Of a stretch of 64,000 bases of DNA, positions 38,598 to 46,568 are shown piece by piece. Numbering within the stretch: position 1 is the first letter of the stretch; every line of letters begins with the position of its first letter. The position numbers and the translations under genes are program-made. The notes under the pieces are model-generated. The model was not told the DNA's origin, did no database searches, and saw only the letters and a list, made by a program, of their open reading frames with translations. The stretch is from an uncultured Verrucomicrobiae bacterium (GTDB lineage Bacteria > Verrucomicrobiota > Verrucomicrobiia > Limisphaerales > UBA1096): the NCBI GenBank assembly GCA_937770485.1, contig CALJHX010000014.1, forward strand, positions 1 through 64,000, read 5' to 3'.

Positions 38598-39520
38598 GGC
38601 GGCAGCTCATTTCTTCCGGGGCCAAGTGGGAGGCCAAGGTTGGTTATAGCCGAGCCGTCCGGGTGGGGCGGCATGTTATTGTTTCGGGGACAACCGCCGT
38701 GGATGTCAGGGGCAGAGCGGTCGGCGGTCAGGATGTCCGCGCCCAGGCCCGCCGCATCTTTGAGATCATTGCCGCCGCCTTGGCCGAAGCCGGTGCCTGT
38801 CTCGAGGATGTGGTGCGCACGCGGATGTTCGTCGCCGACATTGCCGATGCCATGGCGCTTGGCCAAGCGCACGGCGAGGTGTTCGGGCAAATTCGGCCTG
38901 CGTCGACACTGGTCGAGGTCAGTCGGTTGATCGATCCCGCGTTGTTGGTGGAGATCGAGGCCGACGCCATCGCGGGTAGCGGCGGAGCCGACGCGGTGAT
39001 CTTGGCCGGTGGTAAAGCCAAGCGGATGGGGCGAGACAAAAGCCGCATTCGGCTGGGACGCCGGATGCTGCTGGGCCATGCGCGGGCGGCGGTGGCGGAT
39101 GCCGGATTCAAGCCGAGAGTCATCGCCACCGATTTGCAGCTCAACTTAGGGCCGCTCGGTGGTATCGCCACCGCGCTTCACTCGACGAGGCACTCGCGTG
39201 TGTTGTTTCTCGGTTGCGACATGCCGTTTTTATCCGGCAACTTGATTAAAGAATTTCTCGCGGCGGCGACTTATGGGGTTGGGCCAATATTCACTCGGCA
39301 CAAAAAGGGGGTCGGTTTTCCGTTCGTGCTTCACCGTTCCGATTTGGCCTTGGTTGAAAAGCAAATTGACAGTGGAGCACTGTCGCTACAACGACTGGCC
39401 AAGCGTTTGAAAGCGAGAGCGTGGCAGCCACCGGCGAGTCGCGTGCCGGAATTGTTCAACATCAACACTCCCGCCGATTTGGCTGAGGCGAAGCGTAGAT
39501 TGAAGGTGGCGGGATGTTGA
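38594..39520 (+). CDS. RidA-MobA fusion protein
   Basis: This is a single uninterrupted 308-residue frame. Residues 1-128 are RidA/YjgF-like: GYSRAVRVGRHVIVSGTTAV, ARRIFEIIAAALAEAGACLE, DVVRTRMFVADIADAMALG, RPASTLVEVSRLIDPALLVE and IEADAIAG, including the conserved Arg and Glu. From about 132 the molybdenum cofactor guanylyltransferase fold begins: ADAVILAGGKAKRMGRDKSR, LGPLGGIATALH, LFLGCDMPFLS and FNINTPADLAEAKR. RidA proteins hydrolyse reactive enamine/imine intermediates; MobA transfers GMP to molybdopterin. The join falls in a short GSGG linker, so it looks like a genuine fusion. It overlaps the protease stop (ATGA) and precedes apbE. I know no functional reason for the pairing. Confidence 0.88.
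   Translation: MRRQLISSGAKWEAKVGYSRAVRVGRHVIVSGTTAVDVRGRAVGGQDVRAQARRIFEIIAAALAEAGACLEDVVRTRMFVADIADAMALGQAHGEVFGQIRPASTLVEVSRLIDPALLVEIEADAIAGSGGADAVILAGGKAKRMGRDKSRIRLGRRMLLGHARAAVADAGFKPRVIATDLQLNLGPLGGIATALHSTRHSRVLFLGCDMPFLSGNLIKEFLAAATYGVGPIFTRHKKGVGFPFVLHRSDLALVEKQIDSGALSLQRLAKRLKARAWQPPASRVPELFNINTPADLAEAKRRLKVAGC
38855..38870. repeat. 16-bp palindrome GCGCTTGGCCAAGCGC inside the RidA domain
   Basis: A perfect 16-bp version of the iterated palindrome, encoding ALGQA of the RidA part. The same 16-mer occurs at 2840-2855 between genes and at 37442-37457 in the protease gene, where it is read in a different frame (RLAKR). Confidence 0.92.
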
Positions 39521-39533
39521 GTCGCTACAGAGT

Positions 39534-39599
39534 CATGGAGTGCGGTAGCCCCTGCCGCATTCGGGAGAGGCACAAAGCGGTGCGGAGAACCGCATTCCA
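39534..39599. repeat. REP/MITE-like inverted repeat at the mobA-apbE junction
   Basis: TGGAGTGCGGT (39536-39546) and ACCGCATTCCA (39589-39599) are inverted with one mismatch, around 42 nt of spacer. Both strands begin with an ATG-initiated MECGS reading. The element sits in the overlap between the RidA-MobA end and the apbE signal peptide, adding odd codons upstream of the real apbE start. Similar MECGS-like leader peptides are, from memory, common artefacts in Verrucomicrobia genomes. Confidence 0.55.
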
Positions 39600-39618
39600 A
39601 GCCGCCGCCGCGAAACTG

Positions 39619-40602
39619 ATGTTCTCCATGCTTTTTGTGGCATCAGTTGTCTATGCGGAACGGCATGAGTATTCACGGCCGCTGATGGGGATGGCGTTCA
39701 GGATCATCGTCTATTCGGAGGATGAAGCCAAGGCCAAGCGGGCGGCAAAGGCGGCGTTCGACCGGGTCGCCGTGCTCAACCAAATCATGAGCGACTACGA
39801 GCCCAAGAGTGAGTTGAGCAAATTGTCCAACTTGGCTGGGAGCGGGAAGGCGGCGAAGATCAGCGAGGAACTTTGCAGTGTGCTCGATCGCGCTCAGGCT
39901 CTGGCGGCGCAGACCGGTGGCGCGTTCGACGTTACGGCCGGTGCATCGGTTCAGCTTTGGCGGCGTGCCCGGCGCGTGAAGCAGTTGCCGCCGCAATACG
40001 CGCTCGCCAAGGCGCTGAAGACGGTTGGATTCCGCAGCCTAAAACTTGACGCAAAAAAATGCATTGCCGAACTAACCGGATCGGGGACGCGCCTCGACCT
40101 GGGTGGCATCGCCAAGGGCTACGCGCTGGACGAGGCGCTGGCGGTTTTGAAAAAACATGACCTGCGGCAGGCCTTGGTTTCCGCTGGCGGCGACATCGTG
40201 GCTGGTACTGCGCCGCCCGGAAAAGAGGGTTGGCGCGTGGCGCTGATCGGCCTGCGCGAGGAGGTCAAGCCGGAGTTTCTCTGGTTGACGAACGCCGCTG
40301 TGGCCACGTCGGGTGATTTGTACCAATTCCTCGAGGTGGACCGCACGCGCTACTCGCATATCGTCGATCCGCGTACTGGCACGGCGCTCACGGAACAGCG
40401 GTTGGTGCATGTGCTCGCCCCGGATGCGATCACGGCGGACAGCCTGGCCACGGCAATGAGCGTGCTGGGGCCAAGCAAGGGATTGCGCCTGGTTACCGAC
40501 GACAAGCGTTACGGCGCTCGTGTGGCGTTTCGTGGCGCACTTGGCCAGGTGCAGGTCGTCGAGTCGCCGGTGTTCCACGCTTGGCCAAGGGCGGAAAAGT
40601 AG
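39619..40602 (+). CDS. apbE: FAD:protein FMN transferase
   Basis: This 327-residue ApbE protein covalently attaches FMN to threonine residues of exported electron-transfer flavoproteins, with Mg2+ and FAD. The ATG at 39619 directly precedes a signal peptide (MFSMLFVASVVYAERHEY); the frame is open back to 39514 through the inverted repeat, which is not part of the protein family. Family marks are RPLMGMAFRIIVYSED, GGAFDVTAGASVQLW, LDLGGIAKGYALDEAL, ALVSAGGDI, NAAVATSGDLYQF, YSHIVDPRTGTAL, and the Mg-binding ITADSLATAMSVLG. Target flavoproteins such as Nqr or Rnf subunits are not in the window. A strong hairpin follows the stop. Confidence 0.93.
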   Translation: MFSMLFVASVVYAERHEYSRPLMGMAFRIIVYSEDEAKAKRAAKAAFDRVAVLNQIMSDYEPKSELSKLSNLAGSGKAAKISEELCSVLDRAQALAAQTGGAFDVTAGASVQLWRRARRVKQLPPQYALAKALKTVGFRSLKLDAKKCIAELTGSGTRLDLGGIAKGYALDEALAVLKKHDLRQALVSAGGDIVAGTAPPGKEGWRVALIGLREEVKPEFLWLTNAAVATSGDLYQFLEVDRTRYSHIVDPRTGTALTEQRLVHVLAPDAITADSLATAMSVLGPSKGLRLVTDDKRYGARVAFRGALGQVQVVESPVFHAWPRAEK

Positions 40603-40632
40603 AACGGCCCGCTGCGTTAGCAGCAGGCCGTT
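40603..40632. terminator. Bidirectional hairpin between apbE and convergent oxidoreductase
   Basis: AACGGCCcGCTGC, a GTTA loop, and GCAGCaGGCCGTT form a 13-bp stem with one mismatch, directly after the apbE stop and 21 nt before the convergent gene's stop. There is no clear T-run on either side, so it fits a transcript-stabilising or bidirectional terminator hairpin rather than a textbook intrinsic terminator. Confidence 0.55.
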
Positions 40633-40653
40633 GAAGTTCGGTTGCGAGCTGGC

Positions 40654-42054
40654 TTACGCCTTTTCTGCGGTGATTTGCAGATACTCGCGATCTTTGATGA
40701 TGCCCGGTTGCGGGACGGGATACTTTCCGTCCGGGTTAGTTTGCAGCGGAGCGGGGGAGTCCATTGTTAACTGATCGGCGTTCGGGCAGAGATCGTGGTC
40801 GTGATTGAGCACGTCGTCGACGGTGACTTCCTGTCCTGTGTGAGTGGCAAAACGACCGGCGGCAGTGACTACGCTGGCCATGACACCGCGTTCCACTTCG
40901 TTGAAGGGCTTGTTTTCCCGAATGGCGGTCATCAGGTCGTTCCACTCGTCCTGGTACGGATTGGTCTCGCGGCCCGGGTAAGCCCATGCAACCGGATCCT
41001 TCATGCTTTGGCCCTTGAAGATTTTGCAGGGCGCCGGCGCGTGGCCGTTTTTTGATATAATGCCCAGTCCTTTGGAGCCGTGCGCATAGCTAGCAAAGTC
41101 CCCGTAACAGCCCGGCATGGTGCGCCCGTGCAGATACAGCTTGGCGCCATCGGCGAACGTGTACTCGACCGTGTAGCAGCCAAGGTTTTGATCGACGTAA
41201 TCCCCCCGGTAATGGCGAGCACCGGCGCCTTGTGCCTTGACGGGCCAGGCATCCTTCATCCAGCAGCATTCGTCGATGTTGTGGATGAAATAGTCGCTGA
41301 ACGAACCGCCACTCGCCCAGATAAAACTGTGGAAGCGGCGAATTTGGTAGAGTAATTCGCTCTCGTTTTTCTTCGGAGGGAGTGAGTAACAGGAGGCAAC
41401 AGGGCCGTGGAGACGGTAGGCGCGCAACAGGTTGATGTCCCCGAGTTCACCGTCCTTGATGCGGTTGAAGAGTTCGCCGCGGGCGCGGCTGTGGCGGCAC
41501 ATGAGGCCAACGCCGACCTTGAGATCCTTCTTCTTTGCCAAGTCGTTGAGGGCTAGCATGCGCCGGGCGGTGGGGCCGTCCGGGCAGAGTGGCTTCTCCA
41601 TGAAAACATTCAGCCCCTTGTCGATGGCTTTTTTGTAATGCACCCAGCGAAAGGCGCAAGGGGTGGTGAAGATGACAACGTCGCCCTTGTTTAGGTTGTC
41701 CATCGCCTTGGAATAGCCATCAAAACCGATGTAGCGGCGATCGGCCGGCACGTCCACGTTGTCCTTGTGCCTTCTCTTCAGTGCCTTGTAGCTGTTGTCC
41801 ATCTGTGCGGAGGAGACATCGGCCATTGCGACGAGTTTGTTGCGGGCGATGTCACTCGGCACTGACAGGGCGTTGTCGGCTGCGCCGGTCCCGCGGCCGC
41901 CCGCGCCGACGATGGCTATTTGGGTCATGTCATCGACGGCAGAGTGCACGCGAGGGATGGCAACACCGGCCAGCGCCGAGGCGGCCGTTACGGAGCCGGT
42001 GGTCTTTATAAAGTGGCGACGATTACTTGAGGACAATTCAGTAGGCTTGCTCAT
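40654..42054 (-). CDS. Tat-exported Gfo/Idh/MocA-family oxidoreductase
   Basis: This 466-residue protein has a twin-arginine signal (SSNRRHFIKTTGSVTAASAL), so it is exported folded with its NAD(P) cofactor. The Rossmann motif IAIVGAGGRGTGAADNAL, the EKP motif MEKPLCPDGPTARRML and the C-terminal oxidoreductase domain with the GGSFSDYFIHNIDECCWM stretch identify the family. Such Tat-exported members are very numerous in Planctomycetes and Verrucomicrobia and probably act on sugars or glycosides, but substrates are mostly unknown. It is divergent from the YdjC-like gene; the 114-nt spacer contains two overlapping partial copies of the iterated palindrome (about 42105-42124). Confidence 0.92.
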   Translation of the reverse strand: MSKPTELSSSNRRHFIKTTGSVTAASALAGVAIPRVHSAVDDMTQIAIVGAGGRGTGAADNALSVPSDIARNKLVAMADVSSAQMDNSYKALKRRHKDNVDVPADRRYIGFDGYSKAMDNLNKGDVVIFTTPCAFRWVHYKKAIDKGLNVFMEKPLCPDGPTARRMLALNDLAKKKDLKVGVGLMCRHSRARGELFNRIKDGELGDINLLRAYRLHGPVASCYSLPPKKNESELLYQIRRFHSFIWASGGSFSDYFIHNIDECCWMKDAWPVKAQGAGARHYRGDYVDQNLGCYTVEYTFADGAKLYLHGRTMPGCYGDFASYAHGSKGLGIISKNGHAPAPCKIFKGQSMKDPVAWAYPGRETNPYQDEWNDLMTAIRENKPFNEVERGVMASVVTAAGRFATHTGQEVTVDDVLNHDHDLCPNADQLTMDSPAPLQTNPDGKYPVPQPGIIKDREYLQITAEKA

Positions 42055-42168
42055 CGCGGCATTTCTACATTCAGCTGACTCCCGGCGTCAAACGATTTTT
42101 GCCGCTTGGCCAATCGCTTGGCCCTTTGACCTTGCTCCGCAACGCGTCATCATAAACGATGCGCAGCG

Positions 42169-43116
42169 ATGAACTTACTCGGACGAGCAACGTTGGCTGC
42201 CCTGACAGTTTCTCTTTTCGCCGTCCCCTTGGCCAAGGCCGACGGCCCGACTCTCGCCCAGCGCCTCGGCTACAAGGCCACGGACAAATTGCTCATCATA
42301 AACGGCGACGACACCGGCATGTGCCACGCCGCCAACGTTGCTGTCATCGACTCGCTAGAGCGCGGCCTCATGACCTCGGCGACCATCATGGTGCCGTGCC
42401 CGTGGTTCACCGAGATCGCCCGCTACGCCAAGTCCCACCCTGAGAAGGACTTCGGCATCCATCTCTGCCACACGTCCGAGTGGCAGGTGTACCGCTGGGG
42501 GCCGGTCGCTTCCCTCGACAAGGTGCCGGGGTTGGTGGATTCGCAGGGTTACCTGTGGCGGAGCGTCCAGGAGGTGTACATTCACGGCAAACCGGAGGAG
42601 GCGCTGATTGAGGCTCGCGCTCAAGTCCGCAAGGCGCTCGATGCTGGTATCGACATAACGCACCTCGACACGCACATGGGTGCGCTGAACTACGACCCGC
42701 GCTACGTTCAGGTTTATCTGCAACTCGCACTGGAGTTCGACCTCCCGCTGCGGATGCCGTCGCAGAGCACGGCGGCGCGGTTTGGGTTCAGCGACCTGCG
42801 GAAACAGTTTGCCGCCAAGGGCATCGTTTTTCCGGACTACCTGATTTTCGACAAGCTTGATGAGGAAAAGAAAGGCGTGAAACAATTTTGGATGAAGACC
42901 CTGCGCAACCTCAAGCCGGGGGTCACCGAGTTATTCATCCACGCCGCCATGCCGACCGACGAGCTGCGCCATATCACGAATAGTTGGAAGACGCGATCGG
43001 AGGAATACGAGACCTTCACCAACGACGCCGACGTGCGGCGGCTTGTGGAGGAACAGGGCATCATTCGCATCGGCTACCGGCCGCTGCGCAGACTGCAACA
43101 GGGAAAAAACAAATGA
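42169..43116 (+). CDS. YdjC/ChbG-family carbohydrate deacetylase, exported
   Basis: This 315-residue protein has a signal peptide (MNLLGRATLAALTVSLFAVP, then LAKADG) and the YdjC/ChbG fold. Metal-binding motifs are complete: IINGDDTGMCHAAN (Asp), GIHLCHTSEW (His) and THLDTHMGALNYDP (His). The family removes N-acetyl groups from chito-oligosaccharides and related sugars using a divalent metal. Unlike cytoplasmic ChbG it carries a signal peptide. An iterated palindrome at 42228 encodes the LAK at the signal-peptide cleavage region. Its stop overlaps the start of the M28 peptidase (ATGA). Confidence 0.88.
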   Translation: MNLLGRATLAALTVSLFAVPLAKADGPTLAQRLGYKATDKLLIINGDDTGMCHAANVAVIDSLERGLMTSATIMVPCPWFTEIARYAKSHPEKDFGIHLCHTSEWQVYRWGPVASLDKVPGLVDSQGYLWRSVQEVYIHGKPEEALIEARAQVRKALDAGIDITHLDTHMGALNYDPRYVQVYLQLALEFDLPLRMPSQSTAARFGFSDLRKQFAAKGIVFPDYLIFDKLDEEKKGVKQFWMKTLRNLKPGVTELFIHAAMPTDELRHITNSWKTRSEEYETFTNDADVRRLVEEQGIIRIGYRPLRRLQQGKNK

Positions 43117-44540
43117 CCTTCCCGGCTGCCAGCATGCTCGCTGAGATCGAGCGCATCGTCTCTTTTGGCATCCGCCGTCCCGGCTACGAAGAGGGACTCA
43201 AAACCGAGCAGTACCTACTTGAGCGCTTCAACGAAATCGGCTTGCGCGACACTCGCCTAGAGCCGGTTCCTGTCAACTACTGGCGGCCGTCAATCACCCG
43301 CCTGGGCATCTGTGAATCGACGCTCGACATCCCGTGCCGCGCCGTGCCGTACACCGGTTGGACCGAGCCGGCGGTGCGCGCACCCAAGGCGGTCTACGTC
43401 GGGGACGGATCGGCGGCCGAATACGACGCGGCCGACGTCGCCGGCAAACTGGTCGTCGCCGACATGCACTTCGGCGACTTCAACGCCTCGCATCTCAAGG
43501 CCGGTTCGCACTTCATCCACGACCCCGGCGACACCATCCCCGACGGCCCGCTGCACTGCGCCAACTGGCTGATCCCCAACTTCAGCGCCTACTACGAGAC
43601 GTGGAAACGCGGCGCCACTGGCTTCATTGGCTTGCTCGGCGAAATGCCGATCGACGGCTGCGAACTCTACGTGCCGTACGACGGGTTCCTAAAAAAAACA
43701 CCCGCCGCGTGGGTCGGCCGCGAACACGCCGCCGCCGTCCGCTCAGCCGCCGCCAACGGCGAGCCGTTCCACTTCACCAGCACCGGCGAGGGTCGCACGG
43801 TGGACTCTCACAACGTCGTCGGCATCCTGCCCGGCCGCACCGACGAATTCATTCTCATCACCTGCCATCACGACGCACCGTACGCCTCCGCCGTCGAGGA
43901 CGCCTCCGGCTTGGCCGCGCTGCTCGCCTTGGCCAAGGCGTTCGCGGATTCGGCCGAACCGCTCGAGCGCGGGCTGATTTTTCTGGCATCGAGCGGCCAT
44001 TTCCACGGCGGCATCGGCTGCCGCGAATTCGTCGCCAAGCATCGCGGCAGTTTGCTGGAGAAAATCGTCGCAGCCATCGGCGTCGAGCACATCGCCGAGG
44101 AAGTGCAGGGCGGCGACGACGGCCGATACGCCAAGACCGGCCAAGCGGAAACCCGCGCGCTCTTCGTGGACAAGACGCCGGAGTTGCTGCGCGTCCTCGA
44201 GGAGGAAGTGCAGCGTGTGAACCTCAGTCGCACGCTGGCGGTGGACGCCTACCTGTTCGGCCCCGAGCCGCCGTGCGACAGTGCCCCGTTCTTCACCGCC
44301 GGCATCCCGTCAGTCTGCCACATCAGTGGGCCTCTGTATCTGTTCGACCCGCACGACACCATCGACATGGTGCGACAGGAAGACTTGCCCAAGGTCACCG
44401 AGTTGTTTTACCGCGTCATCCGCCGGATCGACACCATCCCCGCCGTCGACTTGGCCAAGGGCACAACCCGCCAGCGTAACGATCCTCCTGCTGATCCACC
44501 TCCATGGTTCCTCCCCCCGGAGTTTTTCCTGGGTGACTGA
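43113..44540 (+). CDS. M28-family zinc aminopeptidase-like protein with PA domain
   Basis: This 475-residue protein starts at ATG 43113, overlapping the previous stop. The first part includes a protease-associated-type domain (about 90-215). The zinc-peptidase core then shows ILITCHHDAPYASAVEDASG with His and Asp ligands, the catalytic-region segment IGVEHIAEEV and a C-terminal PHDTIDM supplying the last His. No signal peptide is evident, so it may be cytoplasmic or exported by another route. Coding with YdjC suggests joint processing of an amino-sugar or peptide conjugate, but that is inference. Two iterated palindromes, 43928 and 44450, are read as LAK. After the stop the DNA turns into a repeat and transposon graveyard. 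Confidence 0.82.
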   Translation: MTFPAASMLAEIERIVSFGIRRPGYEEGLKTEQYLLERFNEIGLRDTRLEPVPVNYWRPSITRLGICESTLDIPCRAVPYTGWTEPAVRAPKAVYVGDGSAAEYDAADVAGKLVVADMHFGDFNASHLKAGSHFIHDPGDTIPDGPLHCANWLIPNFSAYYETWKRGATGFIGLLGEMPIDGCELYVPYDGFLKKTPAAWVGREHAAAVRSAAANGEPFHFTSTGEGRTVDSHNVVGILPGRTDEFILITCHHDAPYASAVEDASGLAALLALAKAFADSAEPLERGLIFLASSGHFHGGIGCREFVAKHRGSLLEKIVAAIGVEHIAEEVQGGDDGRYAKTGQAETRALFVDKTPELLRVLEEEVQRVNLSRTLAVDAYLFGPEPPCDSAPFFTAGIPSVCHISGPLYLFDPHDTIDMVRQEDLPKVTELFYRVIRRIDTIPAVDLAKGTTRQRNDPPADPPPWFLPPEFFLGD

Positions 44541-45056
44541 ACTTGGCCAACCAAGACAGGAACACCTTTCACAGTCGTTCGCCAAACTGCGACAAATCCA
44601 ATGGGATAGATGGGCTCCAACCTCGTCCCACTCCGCCTTATCACGTCAACGATAACGCTTATCGACGAAGCGTTGACCCTTATCGGGTTCCCGGTAGACC
44701 ATATCGCTTGGGCGCTGACGTCTATAGACCATCCGTGTGAGCTTATCGGAAGCCCGGTACCGAGTATCACTTTAGCGCTAGAACGTAACGCGTCTCCGAT
44801 AATGTGAATCGATTGCCCATTAGGGCGTATCTTATCGCCGATAGACAGAGGCGCGTTTCCAGAACCGTTTAAAGCCCAAACATTTATGCTATTGCACGTA
44901 TCGTTAAACAGATACCGTCCAATTTTTTATATTGAGCATCGAAGTGAAATCCCGTGTGATTAGAAAAATGGTTCTTCGGAGAATTTAGTGGGTGGGAGGG
45001 AGGAGAGGAGGAGCCTTTAGGGTGAAAGAGGAGGGAGGTCTGGGGATGGAAAGCCT
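44541..45056. repeat. Non-genic stretch with degenerate 21-bp tandem repeats
   Basis: TATCG or near versions recur at exactly 21-nt intervals at 44639, 44660, 44681, 44702, 44723, 44744, 44765, 44786 and 44828. One frame (from ATG 44610) reads heptads such as LITSTIT, LIDEALT, LIGFPVD, HIAWALT, SIDHPCE, LIGSPVP, SITLALE, with a stop at 44807 and the pattern fading until about 44900. The pattern suggests either a minisatellite or a decayed heptad-repeat protein. Nothing else is recognised up to the ISL3 remnant. Confidence 0.75.
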
Positions 45057-45355
45057 TGCGGAGCATTACGAGCGGTTGTTGGGCCTTGATGGCGATCCGG
45101 TTGGAGTCAGTGAAGAAAGTGGCGGTGATGCTCAAACGCCATTTGGATCGGATACTGAGTTGGTTTTGCCATCATATAAGCAACGGCATGGCCGAGGGAT
45201 ATAACAGTCGCATTCAATCGATCAAGACAGCCTCAAGAGAGTTCCGAAACGTTGCCAACTACCGGACAAGAATCCTCTTCTTCTGCGGCAAACTAAATCT
45301 CCTCCTCAACTCCACCCACAAAATGTCCGATGAGCCAAAAAACATTCCCGAATAG
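45056..45355 (+). pseudogene. ISL3-family transposase, C-terminal remnant
   Basis: The frame reads ESVKKVAVMLKRHLDRILSW, HHISNGMAEGYNSRIQSIKT and RNVANYRTRILFFCGKLNLL, the conserved C-terminal block of ISL3 transposases (the N-x-x-x-E-G-x-N-S-R-I-Q motif with the last catalytic Glu). Upstream codons are not recognisable, so the N-terminal two thirds have been lost. No inverted repeats were found. Confidence 0.78.
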
Positions 45356-45404
45356 CACTGACAATCGAAAATTGTCAATTACTGGGACTGACCCCTTTAC
45401 TTGG

Positions 45405-45470
45405 TTGCCACGGCTCATGACGTGGTAGACCGCGCCCGGATATTGGATTCTCAATGCTCGCGCCACATTC
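45405..45470 (-). pseudogene. REP-associated tyrosine transposase (RAYT) N-terminal remnant
   Basis: The minus strand reads ARALRIQYPGAVYHVMSRGN, the conserved start of IS200-like RAYT proteins that mobilise REP palindromes. The frame then runs into unrelated sequence. An adjacent GGGACTGACCCC-like segment (about 45384-45395) is often seen near such genes, from memory. Only about 22 codons remain. Confidence 0.65.
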
Positions 45471-45527
45471 CAGATTCGACGCCAAACGCGCCTGCCCTGC
45501 AAGTAACAATTCCTGTTTTACGTGATT

Positions 45528-45814
45528 GACCCTTTCATGAGCGTGAAGCGGCGCGCTGGTATGCCAGGGCCGCGGCTCAAGGCGACCATCTCGCGCAATC
45601 GTTGCTGGCGGAGAGTCTGGAGAAGGGCAGGGGTGTTGCTCCCGACAATACCGAGGCTTTCAAGTGGCTCGAATTGGCTTGTAAGACAGAGGAAGAAACG
45701 TTTCGAAATGAGCTTAGGAAAAGTCAGGAGTCATTGGCTCGAAAAATGATGGGGAGTCAGATCCAGGAAGCGAAGAAGTGGGCGCGTGAGTGGGTTCCAA
45801 CGCCCGCGAATTAA
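45528..45814 (+). pseudogene. Sel1-repeat protein fragment
   Basis: From just after a TGA at about 45526 the frame reads EREAARWYARAAAQGDHLAQ then SLLAESLEKGRGVAPDNTEA and FKWLELACKT, a bit more than one Sel1-like (TPR-related) helical repeat, ending with KKWAREWVPTPAN. No plausible start codon or signal precedes it, so it is the 3' end of a longer gene that has been truncated. Sel1 proteins are scaffolds for protein interactions. Confidence 0.65.
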
Positions 45815-45898
45815 CTGCGGTAAACAAGACTTTCGGGATGCTGGGTGAAGAGAGCCAAACGGCGCTACAGAGATGAGATTCGTCGCAACGCCTTCGGA

Positions 45899-46555
45899 TC
45901 AGTGCAGCCAGGAATCCACCATCGGGGAAAGCCTTCCGGCCATATCCGCCGCCAGGAACGCAGCAAATACGCCCGCCAACACATCCATCGTGTAGTGCGC
46001 CCGCAGGACCAGGACAGTGAACATTTCACCGATCGCAATCACCGCCACCAGAACCGCGAACCATGGGGGGGCGAGGTGGGCGGTCTCAATTGCCGCAAGC
46101 ATCACCAGCGCCGTGTGGCCGGAGAAGAAGAAATCATTGCCGACATCGTAGGTGACCAGCAAGGTCGGGAATCCGGGGTTTCTCCAGATGATGCCCGGCG
46201 GCGGGGGCAGGGTGCACAGACCCTGGCAGGCCTGTCGCAGTGCAAACAGGATCAGGATGCCGAGAAAGGGAGAGAAGGTTGAACCGAAGATAGCCGCGCC
46301 AATCAACGTCAGCCCCAGAAGGTCGATGAAAATCGAACTGACGATCAGGGTTGCGTTGGCCGCGCGCGGATGGGTGACGAGGTGTTTGTGCCAGCTGGCC
46401 GTCAGATCATGGACGACATCGCCGATGCCTTCCTTGGGAGCGGATCTGCGAGCGATTAGCGATTGTGTCCAGAACCAGAGAATCAGGGAACCGGCGACAA
46501 CGCCCGCGCGAAGGCCAATGGCGGGCCAGTCCAATACGGCAAGAGTAGCTGTCAT
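45899..46555 (-). CDS. PAP2-like membrane phosphatase (sphingomyelin-synthase type C-terminal domain)
   Basis: This 218-residue protein starts at ATG 46555; upstream in-frame codons overlap the neighbouring gene. It has about five or six hydrophobic segments. The PAP2-type active site is visible as GNDFFFSGHTALVMLAAIE (SGH) and LRAHYTMDVLAGVFAAFLAA (H-x3-D), the arrangement of PAP2_C domains in sphingomyelin synthase-like enzymes. It likely transfers or removes phosphate or phospho-headgroups on membrane lipids. It follows an acyltransferase gene by 13 nt, forming a two-gene lipid unit. No iterated palindrome occurs in this pair, unlike most genes nearby. Confidence 0.8.
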   Translation of the reverse strand: MTATLAVLDWPAIGLRAGVVAGSLILWFWTQSLIARRSAPKEGIGDVVHDLTASWHKHLVTHPRAANATLIVSSIFIDLLGLTLIGAAIFGSTFSPFLGILILFALRQACQGLCTLPPPPGIIWRNPGFPTLLVTYDVGNDFFFSGHTALVMLAAIETAHLAPPWFAVLVAVIAIGEMFTVLVLRAHYTMDVLAGVFAAFLAADMAGRLSPMVDSWLH

Positions 46556-46568
46556 CGTTTTAGTCGCG

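Noticed and set aside
43334-44479. 381-codon Arg-rich open frame inside the M28 peptidase gene
   Set aside because: Third-position GC bias of the real gene opens this frame; composition is Arg/His-rich with no domain, and it overlaps a well-supported peptidase.
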